DNA from: Nemopilema nomurai
Taxonomy: Eukaryota > Cnidaria > Scyphozoa > Rhizostomeae > Rhizostomatidae
NCBI GenBank assembly: GCA_003864495.1
Contig: ML133436.1
Location: 2,244,228 to 2,308,227 of the forward strand
DNA: 64,000 nt
Direction: 5' to 3'
The position numbers and the translations under genes are program-made. The notes beneath the pieces are model-generated. The model had not been told where the DNA came from. It did no database searches and saw only the letters and a list, made by a program, of their open reading frames with translations. Positions 47,801-59,046 of the stretch are shown here, in pieces; within the stretch, counting starts at the first letter, position 1, and every line of letters begins with the position of its first letter.

Positions 47801-50800
47801 AGTAACCTTGACGAGAACGAACAAATTAATGAGCCGCGGGTTTGGAGCGCCTGGTGTCTGTTTACGATTCACCCTATGATCAAGTGCATAAGCGTCTGAC
47901 TGTTTATAGTTCCAGGAGAGCTCTACACGTTCCGGCGCCATATAATCGACACCAAGTTCATATAGGTATCTTAAATGACAGGTACAAGTGGGTAGAGACT
48001 ATAAGCATTTATGGACTTAAAAGACTTTGAAGCATAGTACTGAAGCATCAATAGGATGTAAATGTCTTTGATTGTTTCCGAAATATGAACATTCCAGTGT
48101 TAAAATTGATGATGTCAATTTGAAAGATCGGACTAGTAATTATCCTTGGCTGATCCCAATGCAGGGACCACAGTAGACCGTTAATTGTCCCACACGGTCC
48201 TAATGATTAGACCGGCTAAGTATCTATCCCAGCCTGACTTACTACAACGTTTCCTGTTTTCTACGTTTTCTACAAGCACACACGCAGTTGCTATATTTCC
48301 AATTGACTGACGCCCATAGCATAGGGCTTAAAGATGACGTAACAGTTGTCAATTACATTAGCAAGAGCCAAGTTTATATATGAGCTCACATCATCATCCC
48401 ACACGGGCCTTCTGTTGTTATCTTGTATCATTGTATTGAATGCTTTCATTGTCTTAGTTGCGAAAAGCTCTTAATCGCCCTGGAAGACGATTACAAACAG
48501 CGAGCACCGTATATCTCATACTTGCTAAGAAGCAAGCAAGGCCTACTAGCCTCTATGTCACATCTAGAGCAAATTCGAAAGAAAGTTGAACGGTGAGCTC
48601 ATGTTTTTAAATAATGTTGATTTGTTAGAATGCTTAGTTATTTGGGTAAGTAATCAGAAGAGATAAAGGGGACTGAGATTATTTTTCAGGCATTTATTTT
48701 AGGCTTTTTGTCAGAAAAACAGTTAACAGTCTAAAGCTTGAAATTTTTAGATGTTTTAATCTTGCTTTTTAATTTTAGCTCTTTTAATACTGCTCTTTAA
48801 TTTAAGTTTTAATTTGCCATGGTTTTTTGAACATTGAACATTTGCTGTTTTGAAGAAAAGGTAAGTAAAACTTTGAGTTCGTATCGCTCTGGCAGTTCAA
48901 AAAAGGGATTGTTGTATCAGCAAAATTACTAAACAAGCGGCTTTATTTCTAACCATCATGCTTTCATTATGTTTCTGGCATTTATAAACTATTTTTCGGT
49001 TTTGAGCTGTATTGCTATTTTTCATCAGGGATAAAGCAATTTGCAGCAAATACTTCACTACGTTTTGTGTCCGTCTCTTTCTGGATACCCCAGAAAAGAA
49101 AAGAGAGATAAGCCAGTTTTCACATAGTTTTGAAGAAACTGGGATGCCAGACGAGAAGGTAATGCAGATTTTATTTATTGCAACGAGTTGGTTGGTCGTT
49201 TGCGAAGGATTTATAGTGTTAGTTGTACACAGGCAGTTAAATTAGAGGCAAAAATCATATCTTTACCGCACTTTTATTTAACCGCATTTTTCATTAATCC
49301 AATACATTTTCACTGCTGGCATACAATTGATCAGGTTTCTAGATGTGCATCAATGGCTTAGTCTAATTGAACTATGACTACAATCTAGAATAGGTTACGC
49401 GTGCTTATACGTGTTTGTGTATCAAATTCATTTTGAGATGAACCAGCGCCTCACCAACGTGACGTATTTTAGACTTGTTGATGGTGCGCAAAAGCTGGCG
49501 ATTATGTGCTGCCTCCCAGAAATGATTTTAAGAAACTAAAAAGAGCTTATGCATCTCCTTGAGTTTGTAAATCATCCACTGGGAACTGAGATGGTGTGAT
49601 TTTACAGACCAAAGCTTGCCTTGTTGTGTGCGTTTTTACTGCCTTGACTAGGTAGTGGCAATGATTTTTATAATTAGTTTCATGTCTATAAACAGTGCAT
49701 TAATTTCAATTCTTTCTTAGTGTGCCTTGCTAGAAGAGTTTCTCGAAGACCTCTACAAAGACATGTCGACTGATCCGATCTGGGTCTGTAAGTAGACTTA
49801 TTTAGCCTTGGCCTTCTTTTGTAGGCGTTTTCCTAACTTTTTTGGATCGTATCTAGGCTCTGAAGCGAAGTATCGCGTTCTTTTAAGCTTTTGCTCTAGC
49901 ACAGATAACTTCGATTCTGAGAGAATGATTCTGAGAGAATGATTCTTCTCCAATTTCCAAGCGGCACTAGACGAACAATGGTTGGATGCAAAGATTGCAA
50001 CAGAAAGGACCATCATGACCAGAATATACGAAGCTGCATTTTATCCCAATGGGATCCAGGACAAAGAAAATGACAAGTAAGTACAATGAGCCATTTCATT
50101 TCATTGAATGCACACGGGACTTAACCGTTTACACGTTTCTTTTGTTGCCTGAATATTATTTTACATGAGCTCAAAGTATTTTATCTCATCTAGTGTAATT
50201 ATTTCCAGATTATTTCGTGCATGTTCAGCAAGAAAAGAGAGTTATGCTATAATCAGATTTGGTATTTCAGTTAACGTTTATGCAAGCAGCTCCTTCTTAA
50301 AGGCTTTTGCTTCAATTTTGAATTGAAGAGGGATTGGGATTTCAAGGTCAGATTGGGGTGGAAGTTCTTCCTTCATCATTCTTGAAGTTGATTGATCTGA
50401 GGGTGTTTTGGTTTTTAATTTGAGACCATTGCTTTAAACATCATTTTAATGGAAACCTTTTACCATATGAAAGTCTGGACTTCGATTTAACTGCGAGGTC
50501 ACGAATACAAAATTATGTCGTATACTAACGTTTTATAAATCAATTTTTCGAAAGGATATTCCACGAACATATAAAAAGACTATCAAATACTATCACAGTC
50601 AACCACAAAGCACTTCAGATTCCAAAGGTTTGTTTTGCTTTATAGTGGTCTTTTTTAAAGAATTTTGATTATCAAAGTAAATACTTTCGACTTATAATCT
50701 GGCAGGGTTTATCCCGTTGCAAATATTTTGCCTAATGAAGTGTTGTTGCCACTCTAATACCAGAGCATATAAAATTATTTGTCAACGAGAAATGGTACCT

Positions 50801-53800
50801 GGGATACAAGTTGAAAGTAACGATGGGACATAATGCGCGTGTGATTTGATTTCATTTGATGAATTATTGTCTACAACATGGGAAACAATAAGCCTTAAAG
50901 GTATTATGAATCGAAAATTTTCCCGTTGTTTCTAGACCAATTCGATATCGCTGATTCCGAAAATGCAACTAAAAATTGCATTGGGCAAATAATATATTGG
51001 TTTTAACCATTTTAATTTAGCGCCTACGGTTCCAAAATTTGTACACGGGATCTGGAACGAGTGTATTTTTGTGACGTAAAGTGTTTGACACATTTTTGCC
51101 AGATGCGTGCGGCCTAAGTGGAATACAGTGTGTTTGTGACAATGTCGTCTAGTTCAAGCAGCGACGCGAGTATAACTGAATCAAATAATGCCACTTTAAA
51201 TGAATCTAGCGACGAAGAAGGATTTGCAGAGGTTTATGGCGCTGTTTTTATGCCATATCAGTACGAGCCTTTGGCCTCAGACAATAGCAATGAATCTGAA
51301 GGAGCTGATGATGCGGGGACTGATCAGGCCGAGGACGAAGATGGCATTAGGCCGTCGCAACTTCGTGATCGATTTGAAAGGAATGTTGCTTTAAATGAAT
51401 GGTAAGTTAATTTTTCTATCAAATATCATTTCAGAGTCAATGTATATTATTTTCTTTCGACAACACACACAAGGACGAGACTAGCTTCGGATCGGAAAAC
51501 GAGTGTCGAATTTGGAAATGCAATGTTTATTATTCTCTTTCTATTTTTGATAAGTAATCATCATAGCATTTTCGTTAAGGTGTGCTTGCAACAAATGCAG
51601 TGTTGGAAGGCTAGTTAGTGCTAGGGAGTATCGTTGTTGCCGAGAGGTCCATGCAGCCTATGGAAAAGTGGTTTTTGATGGACTTTCGGACAGTCTAAGC
51701 TGCATTACAGAACACGAAGACTTCAAGGCACTTGTTAACAAAGAAGTGTTAAAAATTCTTGGTCCACTTTTAAAGCAAAAAAATGGAAAGCCATATAAAA
51801 ACGTACTGGTATATCTGAGAATGAGTAAGTATTTTTAAATTTATAGGGTTAAAGTTTGTTAAAGCAAGACTTAGCTATTCAGAATCTTTTCATCCCACAC
51901 ATTTTATTTTTAAAAGACAACTGATTATTTCACATTATATAGTCAAATTTTAAAAATTACCAGAAAAAACTACTCAAAATTAGTTGAAAGACATTTTGCT
52001 GTCTGCTTAGTAACAAAGTGCACTTTTTGCAGATATCTGCGTGCAGTTGCTTACCGAAATCTGGTGAGGTGGATCTTTGGATACCTTGGTTGGGACACAG
52101 CAAGACCATTAACTGCATGTATATACAATTTTATCAGGGAAAAATATAACACCAACAATCAAAAAACTGGCTACAAAGATTCTGCCCAAAGAGAATAACT
52201 TATGCCTATATGTAACAGTTTATAATCAGCGCTTATATAATATCTTAGCATGTTCATTTCAAAATTTAAATATGTAATCTGAACATGGATTAATATGAAT
52301 TAGTACTCTATTTCAAAATTAACATAATAATTGTTTGTATATATATATATATATATTTTGACTAAATTATTTGCTGACACATTTTTGCTTAGAGTGCCCA
52401 AGCATAGTTCCTCCACATCTTCTACAGTGACCAGTTTTTCTGGTTTTCCTCTTCTCTGTTCCTCTGGCCTTTTTTGCCTCCTGCTCCATCATGGTCTTTT
52501 GCTGTTGAGCTAAAAAGTGATAATATTATTGTCATGATGTTAGTTTTTATATTTTTTATAATTTGCATAACTTTTTCATGAAATTCAAGGGACAGCTTGC
52601 ATCACTTACCCCAATAGTTATTATATGATTGGACTAGCAAAGTGCAAATAATTAGCAAAGTATTTGATGGAGAAACTACTAAAATAACATTACCTGGTGG
52701 ATTCAATGTTGTAATCACAAAGGATCTTTTCCTGAACTTCTCCTTTGCTTCTTCCTTTGAAATACGACTCTCAAATTGTGAGTTCAGTGGCTTTGGTGCA
52801 ATTGAGGTATGTTGTGCCAAGATAGTGGTCATTTCTTCTTTTGAAATTGAAACCAAGATCTGGCGAAGGGTTCTGACGTACTCTTGAAGTAAATGAAATA
52901 AGTGTTATGCTAAATATCAAACAAAATATATATATTGGAAGTCTCTAAAACCTGGTCGAAGATTAAACCTTATTAAAACTTACCATATGTTGGTGGAACA
53001 GGGACTGGTTTAACAACTTCTTCTCCGAGCTTGTATTTGGGAAACGAAACTCCCAGTATGTCCTGACCATCATCAGTTTTCATGGTCTCTCTTGACAGAT
53101 TCTCATTAAAATGACAAATAGCGAGTATGTGTCTAAGCAAATAGAGAAAACATTTCAGAAATGGAATGGATGAGAGCTCTGATTGAAGGTTTTCATATTA
53201 TTCAGCAATGCAATATTTATTGAAAAAACATTAGTTTCCATATGTTGGCAGCATTATGTCTAGAAATCACTTTTACCTACCTAACAACTCTTAATCACTC
53301 AAGTAACAAATAAAATTAGAATGGTTTTCCCAACAAGTATCTATTAGCTGCACCATCTCTAATTTTAAATGTAAATACCTGCATTTGGTTCCAAGCCAAT
53401 GGTAATGAATCATTTTAGGGTGCCAATGATTGAGTGTGGCATGAAAGGCTTCCAAACAACTTGTCTGAGCATCACTTGAAATACTTCTTATATCGTTTAG
53501 AAGTCTAGTGTCAAGCAGTATAGCTTTCAATTTGTCAAATGCAGTAGTTCCTGAAATAAGAAAAGCAAACAATACCTTTAAGAAAGTTTTCAGACTTTTA
53601 ATTCTTGTGCAGAAACTTTTATCTGTACTTTGCATTAACTCTTGGAACAAACAATATTTGCTAATATGAGGATCCAACACTTGAATTCTAACTGACTAAG
53701 GGTACCATAAACCTATGTATATCTGGAGAGAGGGGTGGATCTGTGGCCTTGTTGACATGTAAAAACTATGTAACTACCAAATGAAAGTTATTTCATTGCC

Positions 53801-56800
53801 AGATAGTCTAAATACTTTTTGTAGGCACGATGTTTTCTCTCACATACCATTTTTAATCCATTTCCTTTTTTGATCCAATGTTTGGTGGATGCAGGTACTG
53901 AATAATGGATCCTCGTGAGTGTGTATGTCTTGTATGTGGTTAATTATTGATTTCCACTTTGCAATGATCAATTGGCTAAAACCTTGTTTTGATGATGTTG
54001 CACACCAGTATAAATGGTTACGAATGGTTGCAGTCCATTTGTTAATAATTTGGCAGTTACTTTCATTCCCAGCCTTCATTAACTTTTTTGTTAGAGTCCT
54101 GGCAATATGCCAGATATCAAAATAATGCTTAATAGCTGGATGTTCCTCTCTCAACCATTTCGCAACACCTCTGTGTCTATCTGACACAAACTGCGACACT
54201 GGAACCTCAGAATTAATGCATTTCTGGATTGACCTTTGAAGTCCAAGTAATTCCATTTGTTGGGAAGAATTTCCTTTTGTTTCATTAGCCTGAAATTTAA
54301 AAGTACATGTAGCTTGAAGTTTGATTGGTGTAGTGTACTTGGTTTATCTACTGAAAAGAGCTTCAAATTTACCTGCATTGTTTATATAAATTTTTGTTTT
54401 ATTAATTGACATAACCTTGAAAAAGAGTTAATCATAGTAATTTACCTGAACAAGTTCAAAGTCAACAATCTTTTTCAAATTCGTGCAGAAAATTGTGTAA
54501 GCACCATATTTTGCAGAGTGCCCCATTGAATCAAAACGTGCATCACCACAAATTGTCACTTCCTTTTTGCATTTCATCTCTCCTGTCAAGAACGTTTTGT
54601 AATTTGCCCAATGATGTAGGACAGCAGGAAACAGAAATTCGCGCTGATGCAGAAAGTAGGTCCTTGCTTTGTAGGCTGCTAATCCCATATGCTTAAATAG
54701 CACAAGGATTTTGCTTATCGAGGCACCAGCAGTTAGTATGCCAAAACTGAGCAGAACATTTCCTGCGGGATAACGTCCAAGCATGAATGGCTGCGATTGC
54801 CAAGTAAATGACTTCTTTCCACATTGATCACAGTTTTGATTCACAGTTACCATGGTGCCATTTTTGACCAATTCAACATCAGGTTTGCCAACTTTGCACT
54901 TGAAGCAGAACATTGAAAATAGTTGCATCAGCATACTGCAAAACACAATGAACTTGGGCTCTTCTGCCACTGGCGTTTTCAGATCAAATCTAAAAAGTGA
55001 TGCAGTGAAAAAGTTTAACCAGCAGAATATGAACTAGTTCTGATTTTTGACAGTTTTCAGCATTTTTGTTCTTTAGATCAATCATCTATGGCTTCAATTG
55101 GTTGAGTGCATAAGAATAGGATTGATTCAGTTTGTCATTCTGGGAAAAATTGTTATGTGCTGCAAATGGACATTTTTCGTATCTTTTCTTTTGCTAATGC
55201 TTCAACAAGTACTGAGTAAGTTAAAAAAGGTACAAAATATTTTTGCAAAAATAACATACTTTACGCGGTTTGATTGGATGTTTTTTCTTTCATCAAAATC
55301 ACCACTTTTGTCATCCATTTCATCATCATCATCATCATCCATGCCCTCATCTTCGCTTTCACCGGAAGATTCATCGGATATGCCAAAATCAGATTCTTCA
55401 TAGTTTTGCTCTTCGGGTTCAAGTATGCTTTCTGTTTCGTCTTTTTCTGTTCCAAAGTCAACTTCGTCATTTTCTAGGTCTTTTGCTTTCAGCAATTTGT
55501 TGTACTTCTGTTCAGAAATTAAAATATTGTTAAAAAGTTTCTGAATAGATTCAATTATTCTACATAGAAAGTTTTTTTATTGTTATATCGACTTTTTGAA
55601 AACAACAGTTTTCCTAAGTGCTTGCTTGTCGAGCTTCTCTCCTATCATGTTCTGAAATTACAAGAAACTCCTGTCGTCTAAAAATTTGTACGTACATTCT
55701 TCAATTCTTTGTTTTTGTTGAGCAGCTTTTTAACACGTGTGGCAATTCTTTTGTATTTTCTGAACAACAGGATCCTTTTTTTCTTGCTTCTCTTACATCC
55801 CGAACAGTTTAAATTAACTGCACAGTATACGTCTCTTGTTGCAGGAAGCGGGTCAAAATCTGCTTCAGGGAGTACCATTTCCAGATCATTTTCCGTCTCA
55901 ACCGGCTCGGCTTCATTGCATTCCGTAGATTTTTCTGTGGGGAAATCTTTGGAGCACGCTTCTTTTACAATCTGTTGATAGTTATGATCGAGTTAATATT
56001 TCAACTAAACAGGCACAGAAATACAGGATACAATCGCTAAAACAAACCAGTTTCCAAGGCCTGTGCCCCCTAGTAATATGGTAGGATATATAATGTCTAT
56101 TCTTAATTTCTATTCTGACAAGTCTTTTAGTAATGGTCGCACCCATTTATTTGCGTCATCGGCAGGGGCGTCGAGAGGGGGGTTAGGAGGGGCAAAGGGT
56201 TCGGGGCCCGTGCTCTGATGGGGCCCATAACAATGTAATAAGATCTATTCACAATGAAAAAGCTACTGTTTCAGCTACTTATATGAAATCAACGCCTGTA
56301 AGTTTATCACAGAGAAGCTATACCAACATGTCCTTGATTCATATAAAGTTTTTTTGCACATTCTTGTAAAAATCATTAAAAAACTTTTCAACAATTGTAC
56401 CTAAAAAGGGCGTTTCCCGTGTTCTTCGGGAGACTTAAAGACGTGGCCACAGAAAAATTTTGGGGGGGGGGGCCAGTTTTGTAGATCACCCCTAGGTCCG
56501 AGCCAGTTGTCGACGGCCCTGGTCATCGGACAATGCCCCCTTCCCCCCTGTGGCAACAATTTAGTTTCGTCAGTGATGCCTAGAGACAAAGACTTCTAGA
56601 ATTCCAAAAAAATTATTGGCCGATCTAGAACAACGAGAAAATTAAATAAATGAACTAATGTAACCTGATGATAAAATGAAGAATAAAATAAATAAAATTG
56701 CACTTGCCATTCGTTTTTCTCTGCAACTTGGTTCTCCCGAATTCAGCGCTTTAGACGATACATGGTATAAATGGTCGGTACTGCATCGCGATTGAGAAAT

Positions 56801-59046
56801 CGTTTTGTATTCTCAGTATCAAAACCTGGAAGACTCATAGCCGCCCCGCGTGTATATGATGCATTTGTAAAATGGCTCGAGCATAAAAAAGGGCCGGCTG
56901 TATAGGCTGATGGGTCGAAATCAATGCGATATCGTCGAACAAAATTCGTCCATTCTTTGCGAACTGCAGGATTTTTAGGAAAACGGTGCAATGAAACTCC
57001 CGGAATCTGAGTACTGTTCTTGCAAGATTCTTTGTTTGGTAAGCCAGCACAACAATATTTTCCACCTCTAGAACTTTGTTTTTCCATGTCAAATTGTCCA
57101 CAGCTAAACCTATTTGCTCGAGTAGTAAATCTCCTTACATTATCCTAGAAACCTTTATTTCACAATGTTGGAAATGACGGGATATCCTCATTTTTATATG
57201 TAAGTTGTTGTGTGAAAACGTTTCAATGACGTAAGCAAAGTACTAGAAAACAGCGGGAACGAACAACTTTACGTTACGTCAGTATAGGGGGGGCTCTTTA
57301 GATGTAAATTAAAATAAATCTGAAAACAAAGCGAAAAATGTTTTTAACACGCAATGTTTGTTTACGAAGAAATAGCTACCTTTCAAGCCCTGACTCAATA
57401 TTAGGTTGATCGATAACTTTTCACATTGATGAGGTGTTGTTATTAGTCGACGGACGGTAAGTTTCCGTTTTAAAAAGTATATTTGGGTATATGGGCACTT
57501 TGGAACCTAAAGTTCAGGAAACAAAGCTTATTTGATGGTGGGTGTAGTCGTATTAACGACATGTTTGCTGCGTAGGCAATGAGAATGTGTCAAACACTTT
57601 ACGTCACAGGAAACTAGGGCAGAGCGGTTTGACCGCGTTTGAAGTAGGCCACATTTTGAAGTTCGTAGTGCAGCAAAATCGAGGCTTTGGAGTGAATTAT
57701 CAGAATAAACGCGATTAAAGTTTAGCAAATGGATACTACAGTAGGAAAGAGCAAAGTGAGTTCTATCGATTAGGTTAAAATCATTTTTCGATTCATAATA
57801 CCTTTAAGGGCATTATCATCATTCTACTGACAGTGAAAAGCGAATACATGTGCCAAACTGACATTTTTCTTGGACCAACTAGGTTCTGCAAAAGGAAGCG
57901 CCCTGGCCGTCTGCTCAGACTGAACTGCTTATGATAAATGCATATAAGGTTTGTTTATCCTAATAACATGGTTTTTTCGACCATTGGAATTTTTTCCGGT
58001 ATGCTTTTTCATATTTTATATCATGAATATGCAGATTTTTTTAGAAAAGCACAATGCATGAAAAATATACACCTAACTTGTTGGAAATTTTACGTGGAAA
58101 GATGGATGTTTCCAGTTTCAAGGAAAAATGTTTTAAAAATTTAGTGATTCATGTATTGGTACTCTGTTTGCCGGGGTCAATATCGAAGGAACTTTTTTGT
58201 CAGGGAAACCCTTGTCTAGTTGCTACCCAGTCTAGTCACTAGGGCGGCCTTTTGGACCCAAGACCGTCTTCGTTACTGGAAACAAGGACCAAATTCTGTG
58301 TCCATTCTTTTAAGGGGATAAACACCGTGTTATCTCAAAATTGATTTTGGAGGATTTCGGAGAGATCTGAAATGGGAAGAATTTTAAGCAACTCAGGGGC
58401 ATCAACGAGCTGGAATTACTGAGCCGTACTTTGACGATAAACCGCAAATGCTTATGTTTTGTTTATATTCAATGGGGAAAAAATAGAGGAAGTCCAGCAT
58501 TTGTAGAACGTAAATGGTTTTAATTTTCTCTAGATGTCTTTTTGTTTCCTTATTTATTTGTTGGTTCTCAGTAATTGGGACGTCATTGTGGGAAACCCTG
58601 GTCTTGCTTTGCAAGCGTTTAAGTTAACCCTCTTGTTGATGGCACATAACTTTCTGTTTTGAATACACATGTCTCCTCTGGCCTAATGTTTTAAAGAATT
58701 CTAAAAATCGTATCCAGCCTTGAATAAGCAATATGAATATGGCCTGTGCTCATCAACGACAGTTTGTTTTGTTTTTTAGACACCTGCAGAGAAACTGCGT
58801 TGCATCCATCGTTGTTGCATCGCCATTATGAACCTGCTGAGCATGGCAACGCCGACTAAAACATCTGGAGCCGATGAATTCGTACCAGTTCTAGTTTACG
58901 TTGTGATTCGCGCCAACCCGCCTAAACTTTTGTCAACTAAACAATATATTAATAATTTTTTCTTTAATCGATTAACTGGGGAAGAGAGATACTGTTGGGC
59001 GCAATTCTGTGGCGCTACCGAATTCGTTAAAAGTATCAGTTCGTAG
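41891..59046 (+). CDS. GAPVD1: GAPVD1 (Gapex-5/RAP6), RasGAP and VPS9 domain endocytic regulator
   Basis: Fourteen exons with matching phases give 1418 residues: 41891-43030, 43278-43409, 43857-44153, 44590-44727, 45146-46514, 47105-47294, 47637-47774, 48458-48592, 49029-49158, 49721-49787, 49962-50076, 50555-50627, 57883-57948 and 58780-59046. Residues ~80-420 form the RasGAP domain (NPRLVALVLNCA, LYLTASLHGAVMQ, YCFPTSLRWIL, FICPAIVNPEPFGI). Residues ~520-1060 are Ser-rich, acidic and then basic, probably disordered. Residues ~1100-1418 are the helical bundle and VPS9 Rab5-GEF domain (LAEAINLQDRSVVAQLHETL, YFTTFCVRLFLDTPEKK, SGADEFVPVLVYVVIRANPP). The length matches the roughly 1480-residue human protein. 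It acts on endosomes, activating Rab5 by nucleotide exchange and carrying a RasGAP-like module. Intron 12 (50628-57882, 7.3 kb) contains a whole Kolobok transposon. Confidence 0.95.
50895..50898. repeat. TTAA target-site duplication, left
   Basis: TTAA directly abuts the left inverted repeat. An identical TTAA lies at 57804-57807 beyond the right one. TTAA duplication is the signature of Kolobok and piggyBac insertions. Confidence 0.9.
50899..50917 (+). repeat. Left terminal inverted repeat of the Kolobok element
   Basis: Reads AGGTATTATGAATCGAAAA and is the exact reverse complement of 57785-57803. The two ends diverge immediately inside. Confidence 0.95.
51071..51092 (+). promoter_or_regulatory. 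Left subterminal 22-bp inverted repeat with CRE-like core
   Basis: Perfect reverse complement of 57586-57607. It contains TGACGTAA (51072-51079), a CREB/ATF-type half-palindrome, and ends GTGTTTGACACA. It lies 50 bases before the start codon of the P2X7-ballast-like gene, so a promoter role is plausible. A transposase binding site is the alternative. Confidence 0.7.
51142..52198 (+). CDS. P2X7 intracellular (ballast) domain-like protein encoded by the transposon
   Basis: Three exons with matching phases give 218 residues: 51142-51401, 51580-51824 and 52047-52198. Residues 1-85 are Ser- and acid-rich and look disordered, with a PYQYEPLASDN motif near residue 40. From residue 87 the sequence shows the ballast-domain pattern: WCACNKC (the WCxCxxC signature), an YRCCRE pair, SCITEHEDFKALV, then AYRNLVRWIFGYLG, PLTACIYNFIREKY and a TGYK end. 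In vertebrates this domain is the cytoplasmic C-terminus of P2X7, where its cysteines bind zinc; no channel segments are present here. Its role in a transposon is unknown. DNA or zinc binding, or help to the transposase, is inference. The start is the first ATG after the subterminal repeat. The acceptor of exon 3 was chosen by phase: a closer AG at 52032 would break the frame. Confidence 0.85.
52337..52357. repeat. (TA)n microsatellite between convergent transposon genes
   Basis: An alternating TA run lies in the 168-base gap between the two stop codons. It may be part of both 3' untranslated regions. Confidence 0.8.
52367..55971 (-). CDS. Kolobok-type transposase, main body (eight exons)
   Basis: Eight exons with matching phases encode 720 residues: 55971-55696, 55507-55260, 54989-54446, 54289-53848, 53550-53379, 53132-52984, 52882-52694 and 52509-52367. 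The first exon is basic and coiled-coil-like (RKYKRIATRVKKLLNKNKEL). The second is very acidic. Then come CxxC pairs (FCFKC, CDQCGKK), ICGDARFDSMGHSAKYGAY, SDRHRGVAKWLREEHPAIKH followed by YFDIWHIAR, and CLEAFHATLNHWHPKMIHYH. These match the Kolobok transposase core, and the D, D and E in them are the likely catalytic acids. The last exon ends in a zinc-knuckle pattern CRRCGGTMLGHSKQKC. The enzyme would cut and paste the element at TTAA. All frames are open. The join to the THAP exon upstream is unresolved. Confidence 0.88.
55979..56761 (-). other. Intron between THAP exon and transposase body, holding a MITE
   Basis: About 0.8 kb without a coding exon that fits. The nested hAT MITE (56163-56521) takes up nearly half. 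The THAP exon leaves two bases of a codon while the next exon starts on a whole codon. Either a small exon of length 3n+1 is hidden here or one boundary is wrong. Confidence 0.5.
56163..56521. mobile_element. 359-bp hAT-type MITE nested in the Kolobok element
   Basis: The ends are CAGGGGCGTCGA on the left and, inverted, CAGGGCCGTCGA on the right, a hAT-like terminus. It is flanked by a perfect 8-base duplication GTCATCGG (56155-56162 and 56522-56529). It encodes nothing. A G11 run is at 56462-56472. Its insertion postdates the Kolobok copy, or at least the lineage of that copy. Confidence 0.85.
56762..57087 (-). CDS. THAP zinc-finger exon of the Kolobok transposase
   Basis: From the ATG at 57087 the minus strand encodes about 108 residues of a C2CH THAP domain. 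It has MEKQSSRGGKYCCAGLPNKE at the start, an invariant-type Trp (RKEWTNFVRR), a CSSHF pair and the closing DAVPTIYT (AVPTI box). THAP domains are sequence-specific DNA-binding zinc fingers found at the N-terminus of P-element and Kolobok transposases. A GTATCG donor follows at 56761. Reading on instead gives a stop seven codons later, so a stand-alone THAP protein is also possible. The phase does not fit the next exon at 55971. Confidence 0.8.
57586..57607 (-). promoter_or_regulatory. Right subterminal 22-bp inverted repeat with CRE-like core
   Basis: Exact inverse of 51071-51092. TTACGTCA is at 57599-57606. It lies about 500 bases upstream of the THAP start, on the 5' side of the transposase gene. 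Two more TGACGTAA copies lie between (57227-57234, and inverted at 57274-57281). Confidence 0.7.
57785..57803 (-). repeat. Right terminal inverted repeat of the Kolobok element
   Basis: Perfect 19-base inverse of the left end, followed directly by TTAA at 57804-57807. Confidence 0.95.

Larger units (their letters stand above)
50899..57803. mobile_element. Kolobok-type DNA transposon carrying transposase and P2X7-ballast-like genes
   Basis: This 6905-bp element lies between TTAA duplications. Its ends are perfect 19-base inverted repeats beginning AGGTATTATGAATCG (50899-50917 and 57785-57803). Inside them is a perfect 22-base inverted pair (51071-51092 and 57586-57607) whose core is TGACGTAA. 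A plus-strand spliced gene (51142-52198) and a minus-strand spliced transposase (55971-52367, THAP exon 57087-56762) run toward each other, with 168 bases between their stop codons. The transposase motifs and TTAA duplications point to the Kolobok superfamily. Open frames, perfect ends and intact splice sites suggest a fairly young insertion. A hAT MITE is nested at 56163-56521. The whole sits in GAPVD1 intron 12 and does not interrupt coding sequence. Confidence 0.93.

Noticed and set aside
55098..55533. Plus-strand His/Phe-rich frames
   Set aside because: Antisense of the acidic (GAT/GAC-rich) transposase exon.
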